From NCBI RefSeq assembly GCF_965214215.1, contig NZ_CBDCBD010000003.1, positions 2,046,001 to 2,110,000 of the forward strand: a DNA stretch of 64,000 nucleotides, in the 5' to 3' direction. The translations under genes and the position numbers were made by a program. This DNA comes from Poriferisodalis sp965214215. GTDB lineage: Bacteria > Actinomycetota > Acidimicrobiia > Acidimicrobiales > Poriferisodalaceae. The notes below the pieces were generated by a model. The model saw only the letters and a program-made list of their open reading frames with translations, had not been told where the DNA came from and ran no database searches. Below, piece by piece: positions 41,261 to 49,831 of the stretch (positions within the stretch are counted from its first letter, which is position 1; every line of letters begins with the position of its first letter).

Positions 41261-42463
41261 ATGAGCGGGCAGCGGCTGCGGATGGACGAGTTCAGCTACG
41301 AGCTGCCAGCGTCGGCGATCGCGCATGTGCCCACCGAGCCGCGCGACGCGGCCCGCCTGCTGGTGGACCGCGGCCCAGCCATGGCCCCTGAGCACCGACG
41401 CATCAGCGACCTCGGGGCGCTGCTGGAGGCCGGGGACCTGCTGGTTGTCAATGAGACGCGGGTGATGCCCGCTCGCCTGCCGCTTCGTAAGCGCACCGGC
41501 GGGGCAGCCGAAGTGCTGCTCCTCGAGCCCCTGGCTGCGGGTGCCCCCGGTGACGGCGAGGCGTTGTGGGCCGCGCTGGTGCGGCCCTCGCGGCGGATCG
41601 CCGACGGCATGGTGCTGGTGTCCGAGCGCGATCCAAACGTCGAGGTGGCCGTTGGCTCGCGACTGGATCGTCAGCGTCGGGCGGTGAGGGTTCTCGTCGG
41701 CGGCACGCCCCTCGTCGATGCATCGCAGGCTCGGTTGCTCGAGCGCGCCGGCGAAGCACCGCTGCCGCCGTACATCGATGCCGACACGACGCGGTCAGCG
41801 GTTGCGCAGCGCATCGGAGCGGACGCCCTCGACGGCGATGCCACCCGGGCAGCGCTGGCCGACCGTTATCAAACCGTCTATGCCCGCGCTGACGGATCGT
41901 CGGCGGCACCCACCGCGGGACTGCATCTGACCGAGCGCGTCCTGGACGCGCTGCGCTCGAAGGGTGTGGGCGTCGCGACCGTGGATCTGACGGTCGGCTT
42001 GGCGACGTTCGCGCCGGTGACTGCCGAGCATGCAGACGAACACGAGATGCACACCGAGCACTACCGGGTGCCTGCGGAGACGCTGGCCGCCTGTGCCGGC
42101 GCCGAGCGGGTTGTGGCCGTGGGTACCACCACCGTGCGAGCACTCGAGGCTGCGGCCCGCCAGCAGCGGCTCGCGTGCCGCCGCGACGGTGACGGCTCAG
42201 GCGCCGGAGATCGGGGCGCTGACGACCAGTGTGCCGATGACGTGTGCGGCTCGACCGACCTGTTCCTGCAGCGGGGCGAGGAGTTCTTGGTGGTCGACGC
42301 GATGCTCACCAACTTTCACCTGCCGCGATCGTCGCTGCTGTTGCTCATCGATGCGTTTATCGGGCCGCGCTGGCGGGACCTGTACGAGGCGGCGCTCGCG
42401 GAGGGCTACCGCTTTTTGTCGTTCGGCGATGCGATGCTGCTGCATCGCGGCGGTGGGCAATGA
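41261..42463 (+). CDS. queA: S-adenosylmethionine:tRNA ribosyltransferase-isomerase
   Basis: 400-residue enzyme of queuosine synthesis, transferring and isomerising ribose from SAM to preQ1 in tRNA. Conserved: FSYELPASAIAHVPTEPRDAARLL, DLLVVNETRVMPARL, LPPYIDADTT, YQTVYARADGSSAAPTAGLHLT, VDLTVGLATFAPV, MHTEHYRVP, VGTTTVRALEAA, and the C-terminal LTNFHLPRSSLLLLIDAF. An Asp/Gly/Cys-rich insert (about 308-327) separates the last two. It overlaps tgt by 4 nt. Confidence 0.95.
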   Translation: MSGQRLRMDEFSYELPASAIAHVPTEPRDAARLLVDRGPAMAPEHRRISDLGALLEAGDLLVVNETRVMPARLPLRKRTGGAAEVLLLEPLAAGAPGDGEALWAALVRPSRRIADGMVLVSERDPNVEVAVGSRLDRQRRAVRVLVGGTPLVDASQARLLERAGEAPLPPYIDADTTRSAVAQRIGADALDGDATRAALADRYQTVYARADGSSAAPTAGLHLTERVLDALRSKGVGVATVDLTVGLATFAPVTAEHADEHEMHTEHYRVPAETLAACAGAERVVAVGTTTVRALEAAARQQRLACRRDGDGSGAGDRGADDQCADDVCGSTDLFLQRGEEFLVVDAMLTNFHLPRSSLLLLIDAFIGPRWRDLYEAALAEGYRFLSFGDAMLLHRGGGQ

Positions 42464-43776
42464 GCCGCCCGACCGGTGCCGCTGACGGCACCCCCGGCGT
42501 GGTATCTGGCGTTGCAGCGTCGTCGGGCGCAGGTTCGGCCAGCCTGGCTGCGTTCGAGTTGCTGGCATCGGACGGCTCGGCCCGGCGGGGGCAGATCACG
42601 ACTGCCCGAGGAACCATCCAGACGCCGGTGTTCATGCCCGTGGGGACCCGTGGTGCGGTCATCCATCTCGACGCCACCGACTACGAGTACCTGGGCCTCG
42701 CCGTGGTCCTCGCCAACACCTATCACTTACTGGCGCGGCCGGGTGTGGAGGTGGTGGAATCGCTCGGTGGGCTGCACAAGTTCACCGGTTGGGACGGACA
42801 CTTCCTCACCGACTCCGGCGGCTTCCAGATCATGTCCCTCGGCCGCCGTCCCGGCGGCGGGGACCAGCACAGCCGCCGTCCCGGCGGCGGGGGTGCTTCC
42901 CCGCAGGATGCGAAATCCAAGGTGGACGACGAGGGCGTGACCTTCCGTTCGACCTATGACGGCACCCAGATGCGCCTGACGCCCGAGGGCGCCATGGATG
43001 CGCAGCGCCGCCTGGGATCCGACATCCAGATGGCACTCGATGTCTGCCCGGAGCTGCCCGCGCCGGCCGCGGAAATCCGCCTGGCGACCGAACGCACCCA
43101 CCTGTGGGCGGCTAGGGCAGCGGCGGCCATGGATGACGCCCGCCGGCGCGGCACCGCTGGCGGGCAGGCGTTGTTCGGCATCTGCCAGGGCGGGATCGAT
43201 CCGGGGCTGCGGCGCAGCAGCGCGGAGACGCTGGCGGGGATCGGCTTCGACGGCTATGGCATCGGCGGGCTCTCGGTAGGGGAGTCTCGCGGCGAGATGG
43301 GTCCCGCCCTGCGAGCAGCCACCGAAGTGCTGCCCGCCGAGCAGCCCCGCTACCTGATGGGCGTCGGCGATCCGGCCCGCATCGTTGACGCCATCGCTGC
43401 TGGGGTGGACATGTTCGACTGTGTCCTGCCCAGCCGGCTCGGTCGCCACGGCACTGCGCTCACGCCGCAGGGTCGGATCAACATTCGAAATGCCCGATTT
43501 GCCCGCGACCTCACGCCGCTTGACCCCCGCCCGGGCGCCGGTGAGGGGCGCCCGCAGCCGGGCGCTCGCTTCAGCCGCGGCTACCTCCGGCACCTGATGA
43601 GCGTGAACGAACCGACGGCCAGTCGCATCTTGACGCTGCACAACATTGCGTTTGTGAACGACCTGGTGGCCGACGCACGCGCCGCCATCGAAGCCGGCCA
43701 GTTCGGTGCATTCCGCGAGCAGGTCAATGAAGTCTGGGGCTTAGCCGCTGCCGGCGTGGGCAGGCCAGTACGCTGA
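42460..43776 (+). CDS. tgt: tRNA-guanine transglycosylase lacking the zinc-binding cysteines
   Basis: 438-residue TIM-barrel enzyme exchanging guanine for preQ1 at tRNA position 34. Catalytic Asp residues are present: Asp118 (LTDSGGFQ) and Asp320 (MFDCVLPSR). Substrate residues include Asp194 and the GICQGGI loop. The zinc site is not normal: the family's CxCxxC after PLD is replaced by PRPGAGEGRPQPGAR (356-370), so three of four ligands are absent; only His394 (LTLHN) remains. A second oddity is an insert RRPGGGDQHSRRPGGGG (129-145) in the active-site face, where related enzymes have a short KLRKI-type link. Function is uncertain: altered fold, or a decaying gene. Confidence 0.88.
   Translation: MSRPTGAADGTPGVVSGVAASSGAGSASLAAFELLASDGSARRGQITTARGTIQTPVFMPVGTRGAVIHLDATDYEYLGLAVVLANTYHLLARPGVEVVESLGGLHKFTGWDGHFLTDSGGFQIMSLGRRPGGGDQHSRRPGGGGASPQDAKSKVDDEGVTFRSTYDGTQMRLTPEGAMDAQRRLGSDIQMALDVCPELPAPAAEIRLATERTHLWAARAAAAMDDARRRGTAGGQALFGICQGGIDPGLRRSSAETLAGIGFDGYGIGGLSVGESRGEMGPALRAATEVLPAEQPRYLMGVGDPARIVDAIAAGVDMFDCVLPSRLGRHGTALTPQGRINIRNARFARDLTPLDPRPGAGEGRPQPGARFSRGYLRHLMSVNEPTASRILTLHNIAFVNDLVADARAAIEAGQFGAFREQVNEVWGLAAAGVGRPVR
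42842..42892 (+). repeat. Two-copy palindromic GC-rich repeat inside tgt
   Basis: GCCGCCGTCCCGGCGGCGGG plus G is repeated at 42842-42862 and 42872-42892 (period 30, in frame). Each copy is a small palindrome (CCGCCG-TCC-CGGCGG). It encodes the RRPGGG pairs absent from other Tgt proteins. Confidence 0.85.
43532..43554. repeat. GC-rich palindrome at the lost zinc site of tgt
   Basis: CGGGCGCC (43532-43539) and GGCGCCCG (43547-43554) form an 8-bp stem with a 7-nt loop. It lies exactly where the CxCxxC codons should be. Confidence 0.75.
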
Positions 43777-43910
43777 CCCGCCGTGCCGGCCTCAAACCAG
43801 CAGCGTGCTGCACTCAGGGCGTTGCGCGTGGGGGCCTTGCGCACTGCGCCATGTGCCAGCAGTTGCTGGCGAGGCGCCCCGCCGAACGACGCCACGCTGA
43901 GGAGCACGTC

Positions 43911-44225
43911 ATGAGTTCGATCGTCCTGCTCGTTGCCCTGTTCGGACTCATGTACTTCTTGATGATCCGGCCACAGCGCAAGCGTGCCGCAGAGCGCGCC
44001 GCGATGCTGCGCGCCGCCGACATCGGTGACGTGGTCGCCACGGTCGGCGGGGTCATCGGCAAGATCGTGGCGGTCGAAGAGCCCGGCGAGGTTGTCTGCA
44101 TCGAGGTCGACAGCGACGTAGAGCTACGGGTGCAGCGCCGCGCGATCGGCGAGATCGTGACGCGCGCCGGTGATGAGGACGCGGCCGAGTCGCCCACATC
44201 GGACGACCTCGACCCGCCGGAATGA
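43911..44225 (+). CDS. yajC: Preprotein translocase accessory subunit YajC
   Basis: 104-residue single-pass membrane protein associated with SecDF. Residues 3-18 are the membrane helix ending in MYFLMIRPQRKRAAE, the family signature. The soluble domain contains IGDVVATVGGVIGKIVAVEE. The C-terminus is acidic. ATG 43911 has GAGGAG a few bases upstream; an upstream frame without conservation is rejected. It lies 119 nt ahead of secD in the usual order. Confidence 0.93.
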   Translation: MSSIVLLVALFGLMYFLMIRPQRKRAAERAAMLRAADIGDVVATVGGVIGKIVAVEEPGEVVCIEVDSDVELRVQRRAIGEIVTRAGDEDAAESPTSDDLDPPE

Positions 44226-44344
44226 CACAGACCCGAGCGCGGTACTCAGCCATGCCGGAGCACACCAGTGCTTGGTCTGGCATGAGCCTGAACGCGGCAG
44301 AAACCGCTTGACGGCTTCGGTGAGGCTGGGTTCAGAGGGCTGAC

Positions 44345-45985
44345 GTGCGCCGTTCGCAGATCGTCTCGCTCCTTCTCGCGATCCTGATTGGATTCGGCTC
44401 GCTAGCGGGCGTGCTGGCCGCGGGATGGACCCCCGTGCTCGGCGTGCAGCTGCAAGGCGGCGTCGAGGTGCTGTTGCGGCCAACAGCTCCGGCCGACGAC
44501 GATCAACTGGATCGGGCCATCGAGATCATCCGCTCGCGCGTCGACGCCCTGGGCGTGGCCGAACCCGACATCACCCGCCAGGGCGAACAGGTCGTCGTGC
44601 AGCTCCCGGGCGTCAAGGACAAGCAGCGCGCCGTGGACTTGGTGGGCCAGACCGCAGAGCTTCGATTCCGCCCCGTGCTGTCGACGTTCAATCCCTTCGA
44701 CGAAGCCGACTTCCGCTCCGCCACAGATCTCGCAGACGCCTACAACGGGGCGTTCGAGGACGTGGTCGAAGCTGCAAGCGACTCCGACACTGAAGCTGAA
44801 TCTGTGTCCGACGATGGATCTGCGGTCGATTCGTTGGGCGACTCCCCTGCCGATCAGGTGGGTGGGGCGCCTGAGACCGTCGAACCACCCGAGATCATCG
44901 AGCCCGAAGCAGCGGCGCCGGAGGCTGACCAGCCAGTCGAGGTCGAAACAGACGAGTTGCCGATGTTCACGTTGCCCGAAGACGACATCGCCGAACAGGC
45001 TGTGGTCTTGCCGGGCCGTGGTGAGCCAGTCGGTTATGTACTCGGCCCGGCCGAGCTGACCGGCGAAGCGGTCGAGGATGCGGCGGCGACGTTCAACAAC
45101 GAGTGGGTCGTCAATGTCGATCTCACCGATGAGGGCGCGGTCGGCTTCGACGAGATTGCCGCCAGGTATTTCGGACAGCAGGTGGCGATCGTGCTCGACG
45201 GCGTCGTCGAGTCGGCCCCCGTCATCCGTGCCACAGAGTTCGGGGGCACTGCGGTCATCTCGGGCACCTTCGACGAGGAAGGTGCGCGCGATCTCGCCGT
45301 CGCGCTGCGCTTCGGTGCGCTGCCGGTGGAGTTCGAGCAGGACGATGTGCGGACCGTGTCGGCCACCCTCGGTGAGGGCACGCTGCGCGCGGGCGTGATC
45401 GCTGGCATCGTCGGGCTGGTCCTCGTCGGTGTGTACATGCTGCTCTATTACCGGCTGCTCGGCATCGTGGCCGTGGCCAGCCTGGCTATCAGCGGGTCGA
45501 TCCTGTGGTCGCTCATCAGCTGGCTCGGCGAGAGCCGGGGCCTGGCGCTGACACTGGCCGGCACCACCGGCATCATCGTGTCGATCGGCGTCCAGGTCGA
45601 TTCGAATATCGTCTACTACGAGCGGATCAAAGAAGAGGTGCGGCGTGGTCGGGCGGTTCGCTCGGCAGCCGATGCCAGCTTCAAGGGCGCATTCGCAACC
45701 ATTGTCTGGGCTGACCTGGCGTCGCTCATCGGCGCGGGCGTGCTGTACCAGCTCACCAGCGGCACCGTCCGCGGCTTCGCCCTGTATCTCGGGCTGGCAA
45801 CGCTGATCGACTTGGCTGTTTCGTACTTCTTCATGCGGCCGCTGGTGGTGTTCATCGCCCGGCGGCTGGTGAGAGAGCGGCCTCGGCGATTGGGCGTGCT
45901 GCCATCGGCGGGCGACGAGGTCGCTGCGACTGCTGCGACTGGTGCGTCTGCTGGGACCGCCGCGCCTGCGGGAGGCACATCGTGA
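44345..45985 (+). CDS. secD: Protein translocase subunit SecD
   Basis: 546-residue RND-type membrane protein that uses proton motive force to help pull proteins through SecYEG. N-terminal helix (7-26), first periplasmic domain with LGVQLQGGVEVLLRP and RVDALGVAEPDITRQG, an acidic Ser/Asp/Glu/Pro insert (about 135-220) rarely seen at such length, then the P1 base and five helices ending at YFFMRPLVVFIARRL. Motif VSIGVQVDSNIVYYERIKEE corresponds to the proton-relay region (VDAN in E. coli). GTG 44345. It overlaps secF by 4 nt. Confidence 0.94.
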   Translation: MRRSQIVSLLLAILIGFGSLAGVLAAGWTPVLGVQLQGGVEVLLRPTAPADDDQLDRAIEIIRSRVDALGVAEPDITRQGEQVVVQLPGVKDKQRAVDLVGQTAELRFRPVLSTFNPFDEADFRSATDLADAYNGAFEDVVEAASDSDTEAESVSDDGSAVDSLGDSPADQVGGAPETVEPPEIIEPEAAAPEADQPVEVETDELPMFTLPEDDIAEQAVVLPGRGEPVGYVLGPAELTGEAVEDAAATFNNEWVVNVDLTDEGAVGFDEIAARYFGQQVAIVLDGVVESAPVIRATEFGGTAVISGTFDEEGARDLAVALRFGALPVEFEQDDVRTVSATLGEGTLRAGVIAGIVGLVLVGVYMLLYYRLLGIVAVASLAISGSILWSLISWLGESRGLALTLAGTTGIIVSIGVQVDSNIVYYERIKEEVRRGRAVRSAADASFKGAFATIVWADLASLIGAGVLYQLTSGTVRGFALYLGLATLIDLAVSYFFMRPLVVFIARRLVRERPRRLGVLPSAGDEVAATAATGASAGTAAPAGGTS

Positions 45986-47202
45986 TTGCAGCGCTGCGCA
46001 CCTTCTATCGAGGCGAGAACAGCTGGGACATCTTGCGTGTGTCACGCAAGGTGCTCATCGGCTCGGCGTTGGCGGTGCTCATCTGCGTGGTGGCGCTGGT
46101 CGTGCGGGGTCTGAACCTCGGCATCGAGTTCGAGGGCGGCTCGGTGTGGGAGATTCCAGCGCCGTCGGCCGCTGAGAGCGTCGATGGTGCGTCGGACGCA
46201 GCGGCCAGCGAAGAGCTCGATGACGCGTCGGACGCAGCGGCCGGCGAGGACGCGGCAACTGAAGGCGTGGCTGGGAACGATGGTGCGGCCGGCGAATCCG
46301 AGACGTCAGCCAGCAGCGCCGGCGGCGACGTAACGACCGACGACGTGGCCGCTGTGGCCGCGGCGGCCGGGGTGCCCGATGCGCGTGTGCAGTTCGTGGT
46401 GGTGACCGGCGCGCCCGACATCTTCCGGGTGCGCGGCGTGCTGGGCCCTGAGGCCGACAGCGCCGCGGTTGCCACCGCGCTGGCCGATGCCGTCGGCGTC
46501 GACGTGGAGAGCCTGTCGACGCGCCAGGTCAGCCCCTCATTCGGCGACGAAGTCGCCGGCAAGGCCCGCCGGGCGCTCGCGGTGTTCTTCGTGCTGATCG
46601 CGCTGTACCTGTGGTTCCGCTTCGAATGGAAGATGTCGCTGGGCGCGCTGATTGCGGTGGGGCACGACATCGTGCTGACCGTCGGTGCCTATGCGCTGTT
46701 CGGGTTCGAGGTGACGCCCGCGACGGTGGTGGCGTTCCTCACGATCATGGGCTATTCGCTCTACGACACGATCGTCGTGTTCGACCGCGTAAAGTCCAAC
46801 GAGCGGTCCTTGCCGGCGCGCAGCCACTTCACATATCACGCGCTCGCGAACGTGTCGCTCAACCAGGTGCTGACCCGGTCGGTGAACACTTCGATCACCT
46901 CGGTGCTGCCGGTCGTGTCGCTGCTGGTCGTGGGCGCCGGGTTCCTCGGCGCCGGGACCCTGGCGGAGTTCGCCACCGCTCTGCTGATCGGCCTGCTCGT
47001 CGGCTCGTACAGCTCGATCTTCGTGGCGATGCCGACGGTCGCGTGGCTGAAGGGCTACGAGCCGGGCTGGGCTGCTGCGCAGGTCGCGGCCGATGCCGCC
47101 GGCCGCCTCGATTCGATGGAAGCTGCCACCCAAGCGCTCGCCGCAGAGAACTACACCCGCAGCGCCCCGCCCCGCCCCCGAAAAAAGGGCCGCCGCCGCT
47201 AG
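45982..47202 (+). CDS. secF: Protein translocase subunit SecF
   Basis: 406-residue partner of SecD. N-terminal helix (25-41), GIEFEGGSVWEI, an Ala/Asp/Glu/Ser-rich insert (about 55-115) partly built from a DNA repeat (two DASDAAA units), then QVSPSFGDEVAGKARRALAVFF and five membrane helices with SLYDTIVVFDRVKSNE, the family signature. The C-terminus is Arg/Lys-rich (PRPRKKGRRR). GTG start overlaps the secD stop. The matching acidic inserts in SecD and SecF both face the outside. Confidence 0.94.
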   Translation: MIAALRTFYRGENSWDILRVSRKVLIGSALAVLICVVALVVRGLNLGIEFEGGSVWEIPAPSAAESVDGASDAAASEELDDASDAAAGEDAATEGVAGNDGAAGESETSASSAGGDVTTDDVAAVAAAAGVPDARVQFVVVTGAPDIFRVRGVLGPEADSAAVATALADAVGVDVESLSTRQVSPSFGDEVAGKARRALAVFFVLIALYLWFRFEWKMSLGALIAVGHDIVLTVGAYALFGFEVTPATVVAFLTIMGYSLYDTIVVFDRVKSNERSLPARSHFTYHALANVSLNQVLTRSVNTSITSVLPVVSLLVVGAGFLGAGTLAEFATALLIGLLVGSYSSIFVAMPTVAWLKGYEPGWAAAQVAADAAGRLDSMEAATQALAAENYTRSAPPRPRKKGRRR

Positions 47203-47206
47203 CGCT

Positions 47207-47599
47207 CTACTGGCCGGTGGTCCAGTAGTGCTGTAGTCGCTCGATCGCTTCGTCTGCGGTCATGTCGGCGAGCTGGTCGTCGCGCATGCCGACGCGTTGT
47301 TTGAGCAGGTACAGCACTTCGGTGGGGATCGAAGGCCCCGGGGCGGCGGGCTGGCTTCGCGTCGGCACGATGCCGTCGTTCACGCATTGCCAGAACTCCT
47401 GCCGGCTGACCTGGAGCTGATCTCGCAGGATGTGCGACCAGAGCCCGCTGCCGTAGACCGTGCGGTCCGGCGGTCGCGAGATGCGGGTTCTTCGCAGCAG
47501 GTCTCCTGTGGGCAGCGCCAGTTCGTAGGTCTCATGGTGGGTACTGCGCTTTCCCGAGCCCGACCGCAGGGCGTGTTCGCCCCGCAGCAGGCTCGACAA
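47207..47599 (-). CDS. Small protein resembling the 'cytotoxic translational repressor' annotation group
   Basis: 130 residues. YELALPTGDLLRRTRISRPPD, GSGLWSHILRDQLQVSRQEFW and MTADEAIERLQHYW are the recurring blocks of a small actinobacterial family that databases label as toxin-antitoxin translational repressors; experimental support is lacking to my knowledge. No partner antitoxin gene is adjacent. The start is a TTG at 47599; the upstream TATTTC is an imperfect promoter hexamer, so the start is uncertain. It is convergent with secF (4-nt gap) and divergent from the HNH gene. Confidence 0.6.
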   Translation of the reverse strand: MSSLLRGEHALRSGSGKRSTHHETYELALPTGDLLRRTRISRPPDRTVYGSGLWSHILRDQLQVSRQEFWQCVNDGIVPTRSQPAAPGPSIPTEVLYLLKQRVGMRDDQLADMTADEAIERLQHYWTTGQ

Positions 47600-47634
47600 T
47601 CAATGAAATAGATCTTCTGCTGCCAACACCAGAT

Positions 47635-47644
47635 GTCATATGAC
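47635..47644. promoter_or_regulatory. Palindrome in the divergent promoter gap
   Basis: GTCATATGAC, a perfect 10-bp palindrome between the genes at 47599 (minus) and 47706 (plus). Possible operator for one or both. Confidence 0.3.
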
Positions 47645-47693
47645 TGCAACAATTCTGGCAGTGCACAAGTGTTCGAGTGTCACACCGTATCGG

Positions 47694-47699
47694 TAGGAT
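47694..47699 (+). promoter_or_regulatory. -10 element of the DUF222/HNH gene (leaderless)
   Basis: TAGGAT, 6 nt before ATG 47706. Confidence 0.6.
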
Positions 47700-47705
47700 G
47701 AACGT

Positions 47706-49139
47706 ATGTTCTCGCAGGTGCGGCAGGCGCTCGACTCTCTTGCAGCGGCGCTCGACGGCGTCGATAGCGCGTCCACAGCGGAGCTGCGCGAGACACTCGG
47801 TCTGGCCAAGCCGCTGCGCGCCAAGCTCGAGACGCTCGAGACGGCGGCGGCGTCGCAGATCGCGCGGCGAGAGCGTCACGGTGACGGCGGCGCCGGTGTG
47901 CTGCACGAGATCGCGGCAGTGCCGCGATCTGAGGCAGCGCGCAATGTGCGCACCGCCGCCGGGCTCGAGCGCGTGCCCGATGCGCAGTCCGCGCTGGCCG
48001 AGGGCGAGATGTGCATGGCGAACGCCGCCCGTTTGGCCCGCGCAGCGCGCGACACCAGCCCTGACGCGGTGCAAGGCGACGCCGAGTTCGTGAACCTGGC
48101 CAAGTCGCTGCCGGCTGATGAGTTCGCGCTGGCGTCCCAGCGCTGGACTGCACAGCACCAGGACGCTGCGGATCGCGCTGAGCGGCATCGCCGCAATCGC
48201 CGCAACCGCAGCGTGCGGTTCTGGAACGGCGACGACGGAACCGTACAGATGCGAGGCGCGTTCGACGCCGAGATGGGCGCCCGTATCCAGGCCCGCATCC
48301 GCGACGAAGCCGAACGCCTCCGCCGATCCGACCGCCGCCTGCTGCGTGACGGCACGGCGGCGAACCCCGAGGACGCTGCTGGCAACAGCGCGGCACCCAA
48401 GGAGGCAGCGCGTAAAAGCTCGCTAGGTGTCGGCGCAGTTCGTACCCGTGATCAGCGCATGGCCGACGCGCTCGACCGGATCCTCGCCGACGCTCCCACG
48501 GGCTGCACGGGCTCAGATGACACCGGCCCCGAAAACCCCACCTCCGGCGACACAGCCTCCGGCGACGGCACAGGCCCAGAGGGGCACAAAGCCCACTCGA
48601 CGCAGATCATCGTGCGAGCCGACCTCGCAGACCTGCTCGACCGCCATGGCGGCATCGGCGAGATCGCCGGTGCCGGCCTCATCCCTGCCGGCGCGGTCGA
48701 TCGGCTGAGCTGCAACGCTGACGTCTTGGTAGTGCTGTTCGGCGATCAGCTCACGCCGCTCTATGAGGCTGTCGCTTCACGAGCACCCACCGCAGCACAG
48801 CGTCGCGCTCTGATCGCCCGAGACGGCGCCTGCATCGGCTGCGGCGCCCCACCCGGCGACTGTGAGGCCCACCACATCATCCCCTGGAAACGCGGCGGCC
48901 CCACCAAAATCGACAACCTCGTGTTGGTGTGCTGGTCCTGCCACGACCGCATCCACGACCACAACTGGCAAGTCGTGGTCCGCGGCAACCGCTACCGACT
49001 CATGCCTCCCGATACCGAGTCGCCGCCCAACCCCGCCCCGTCCAAGAAACCGACCATGTGCGCCAACCCCACTCTGGCCCATGGGGCTGGTCCGGCCGGT
49101 AAGCCCCGTCAATCGCGGGAACCCGCCCTGTTCCCCTAG
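47706..49139 (+). CDS. DUF222 / HNH endonuclease-domain protein (13E12-like)
   Basis: 477 residues. The N-terminal two thirds are the helical DUF222 domain. The C-terminal HNH motif is CIGCGAPPGDCEAHHIIPWKRGG ... NLVLVCWSCHDRIHDH, with two CxxC zinc pairs and the central HH, so nuclease activity is plausible. A Thr/Gly-rich spacer sits at about 265-298. This architecture is abundant in actinobacteria (mycobacterial 13E12 family) and often present in many copies; the role is unknown. Clear leaderless start at ATG 47706. The following 244 nt up to 49384 show nothing convincing. Confidence 0.85.
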   Translation: MFSQVRQALDSLAAALDGVDSASTAELRETLGLAKPLRAKLETLETAAASQIARRERHGDGGAGVLHEIAAVPRSEAARNVRTAAGLERVPDAQSALAEGEMCMANAARLARAARDTSPDAVQGDAEFVNLAKSLPADEFALASQRWTAQHQDAADRAERHRRNRRNRSVRFWNGDDGTVQMRGAFDAEMGARIQARIRDEAERLRRSDRRLLRDGTAANPEDAAGNSAAPKEAARKSSLGVGAVRTRDQRMADALDRILADAPTGCTGSDDTGPENPTSGDTASGDGTGPEGHKAHSTQIIVRADLADLLDRHGGIGEIAGAGLIPAGAVDRLSCNADVLVVLFGDQLTPLYEAVASRAPTAAQRRALIARDGACIGCGAPPGDCEAHHIIPWKRGGPTKIDNLVLVCWSCHDRIHDHNWQVVVRGNRYRLMPPDTESPPNPAPSKKPTMCANPTLAHGAGPAGKPRQSREPALFP

Positions 49140-49383
49140 CGGTACGTCGGCAATTTGCAAAAGGCACGTGGGTACCCGCTTGCGCAGGTCGGAGTGCTGC
49201 GAACCGCACCGACCCACAGCCCCATGAAGAATCAGGGTTAGACGAAGCGCGAATAAGTGGAGCGGTCTTCGGCCTATTTCGCTTCAGGCGCGAGCGCCCC
49301 CTGCTACGACGCAGGCCACAGCGTTGTCCTCCGGGGCAGACATCTGAGCGTTTCCGCAGGTCAGCGCCTATTCGGGCGTGTTC

Positions 49384-49698
49384 TTACGGACGCGGGGTTC
49401 GTACGATTACCGCTGATTCGGGATCGAGGTACTGCGTTCGCTCGCCGCCGCGTGACCCTTGTGTTGTGGCTTCGTATGTGATGCCTTCATTGGGTCCGAG
49501 AGGACCGGTGGATAGCCCTCGAGCTTTCCGCGCGTTGCATCGCTCGATGAGTTCTTCCCGGTAACTCCTGTCCAGATGGACACCGATCACACGCAGCGGG
49601 TTCTTGTCCCACCGTTTGGGCTCTGTCATGTCAAGGTACTGAATGACGAGATCGCCCTCCCGCAGTTCCTCGGCCTTGATGGTTGTCTCGTTCTTCAT
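49384..49698 (-). CDS. Small hypothetical protein beside an IS remnant
   Basis: 104 residues beginning MKNETTIKAEELREGDLVIQYLD, with a small beta-rich segment (EGDLVIQYL, NPLRVIGVHLD) and a polar C-terminus. No family recognised. The start ATG 49698 lies immediately at the edge of the IS3 fragment, whose orfB remnant reads into it in another frame, so the original promoter or even the N-terminus may have been replaced by the insertion. Confidence in expression is low. Confidence 0.45.
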   Translation of the reverse strand: MKNETTIKAEELREGDLVIQYLDMTEPKRWDKNPLRVIGVHLDRSYREELIERCNARKARGLSTGPLGPNEGITYEATTQGSRGGERTQYLDPESAVIVRTPRP

Positions 49699-49810
49699 AG
49701 CGGGCTCTGAATCGCACTGTCCAATACGTGGAGGGGGCCACCTGCAACGTAGCGCAGACGGGCTCGACCCCGAAGCGGGCACGGTTCGCGTCGACGAACT
49801 CGACGATCAT
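49699..49810 (-). pseudogene. 5' fragment of IS3 transposase OrfB
   Basis: Begins MIVEFVDANRARFGVEPVCA and continues LQVAPSTYWTVRFRARYE, matching the start of IS3 OrfB (CxxLxVAPSTYY). The DDE catalytic domain is missing; the fragment ends at the start codon of the small gene at 49698. Confidence 0.7.
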
Positions 49811-49831
49811 CGCTGTCGGCGGTCGAGCCCC

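Noticed and set aside
44226..44344. Possible structured leader between yajC and secD
   Set aside because: An imperfect hairpin (ATGCC ... GGCAT) can be drawn, but nothing matches a known riboswitch or leader.
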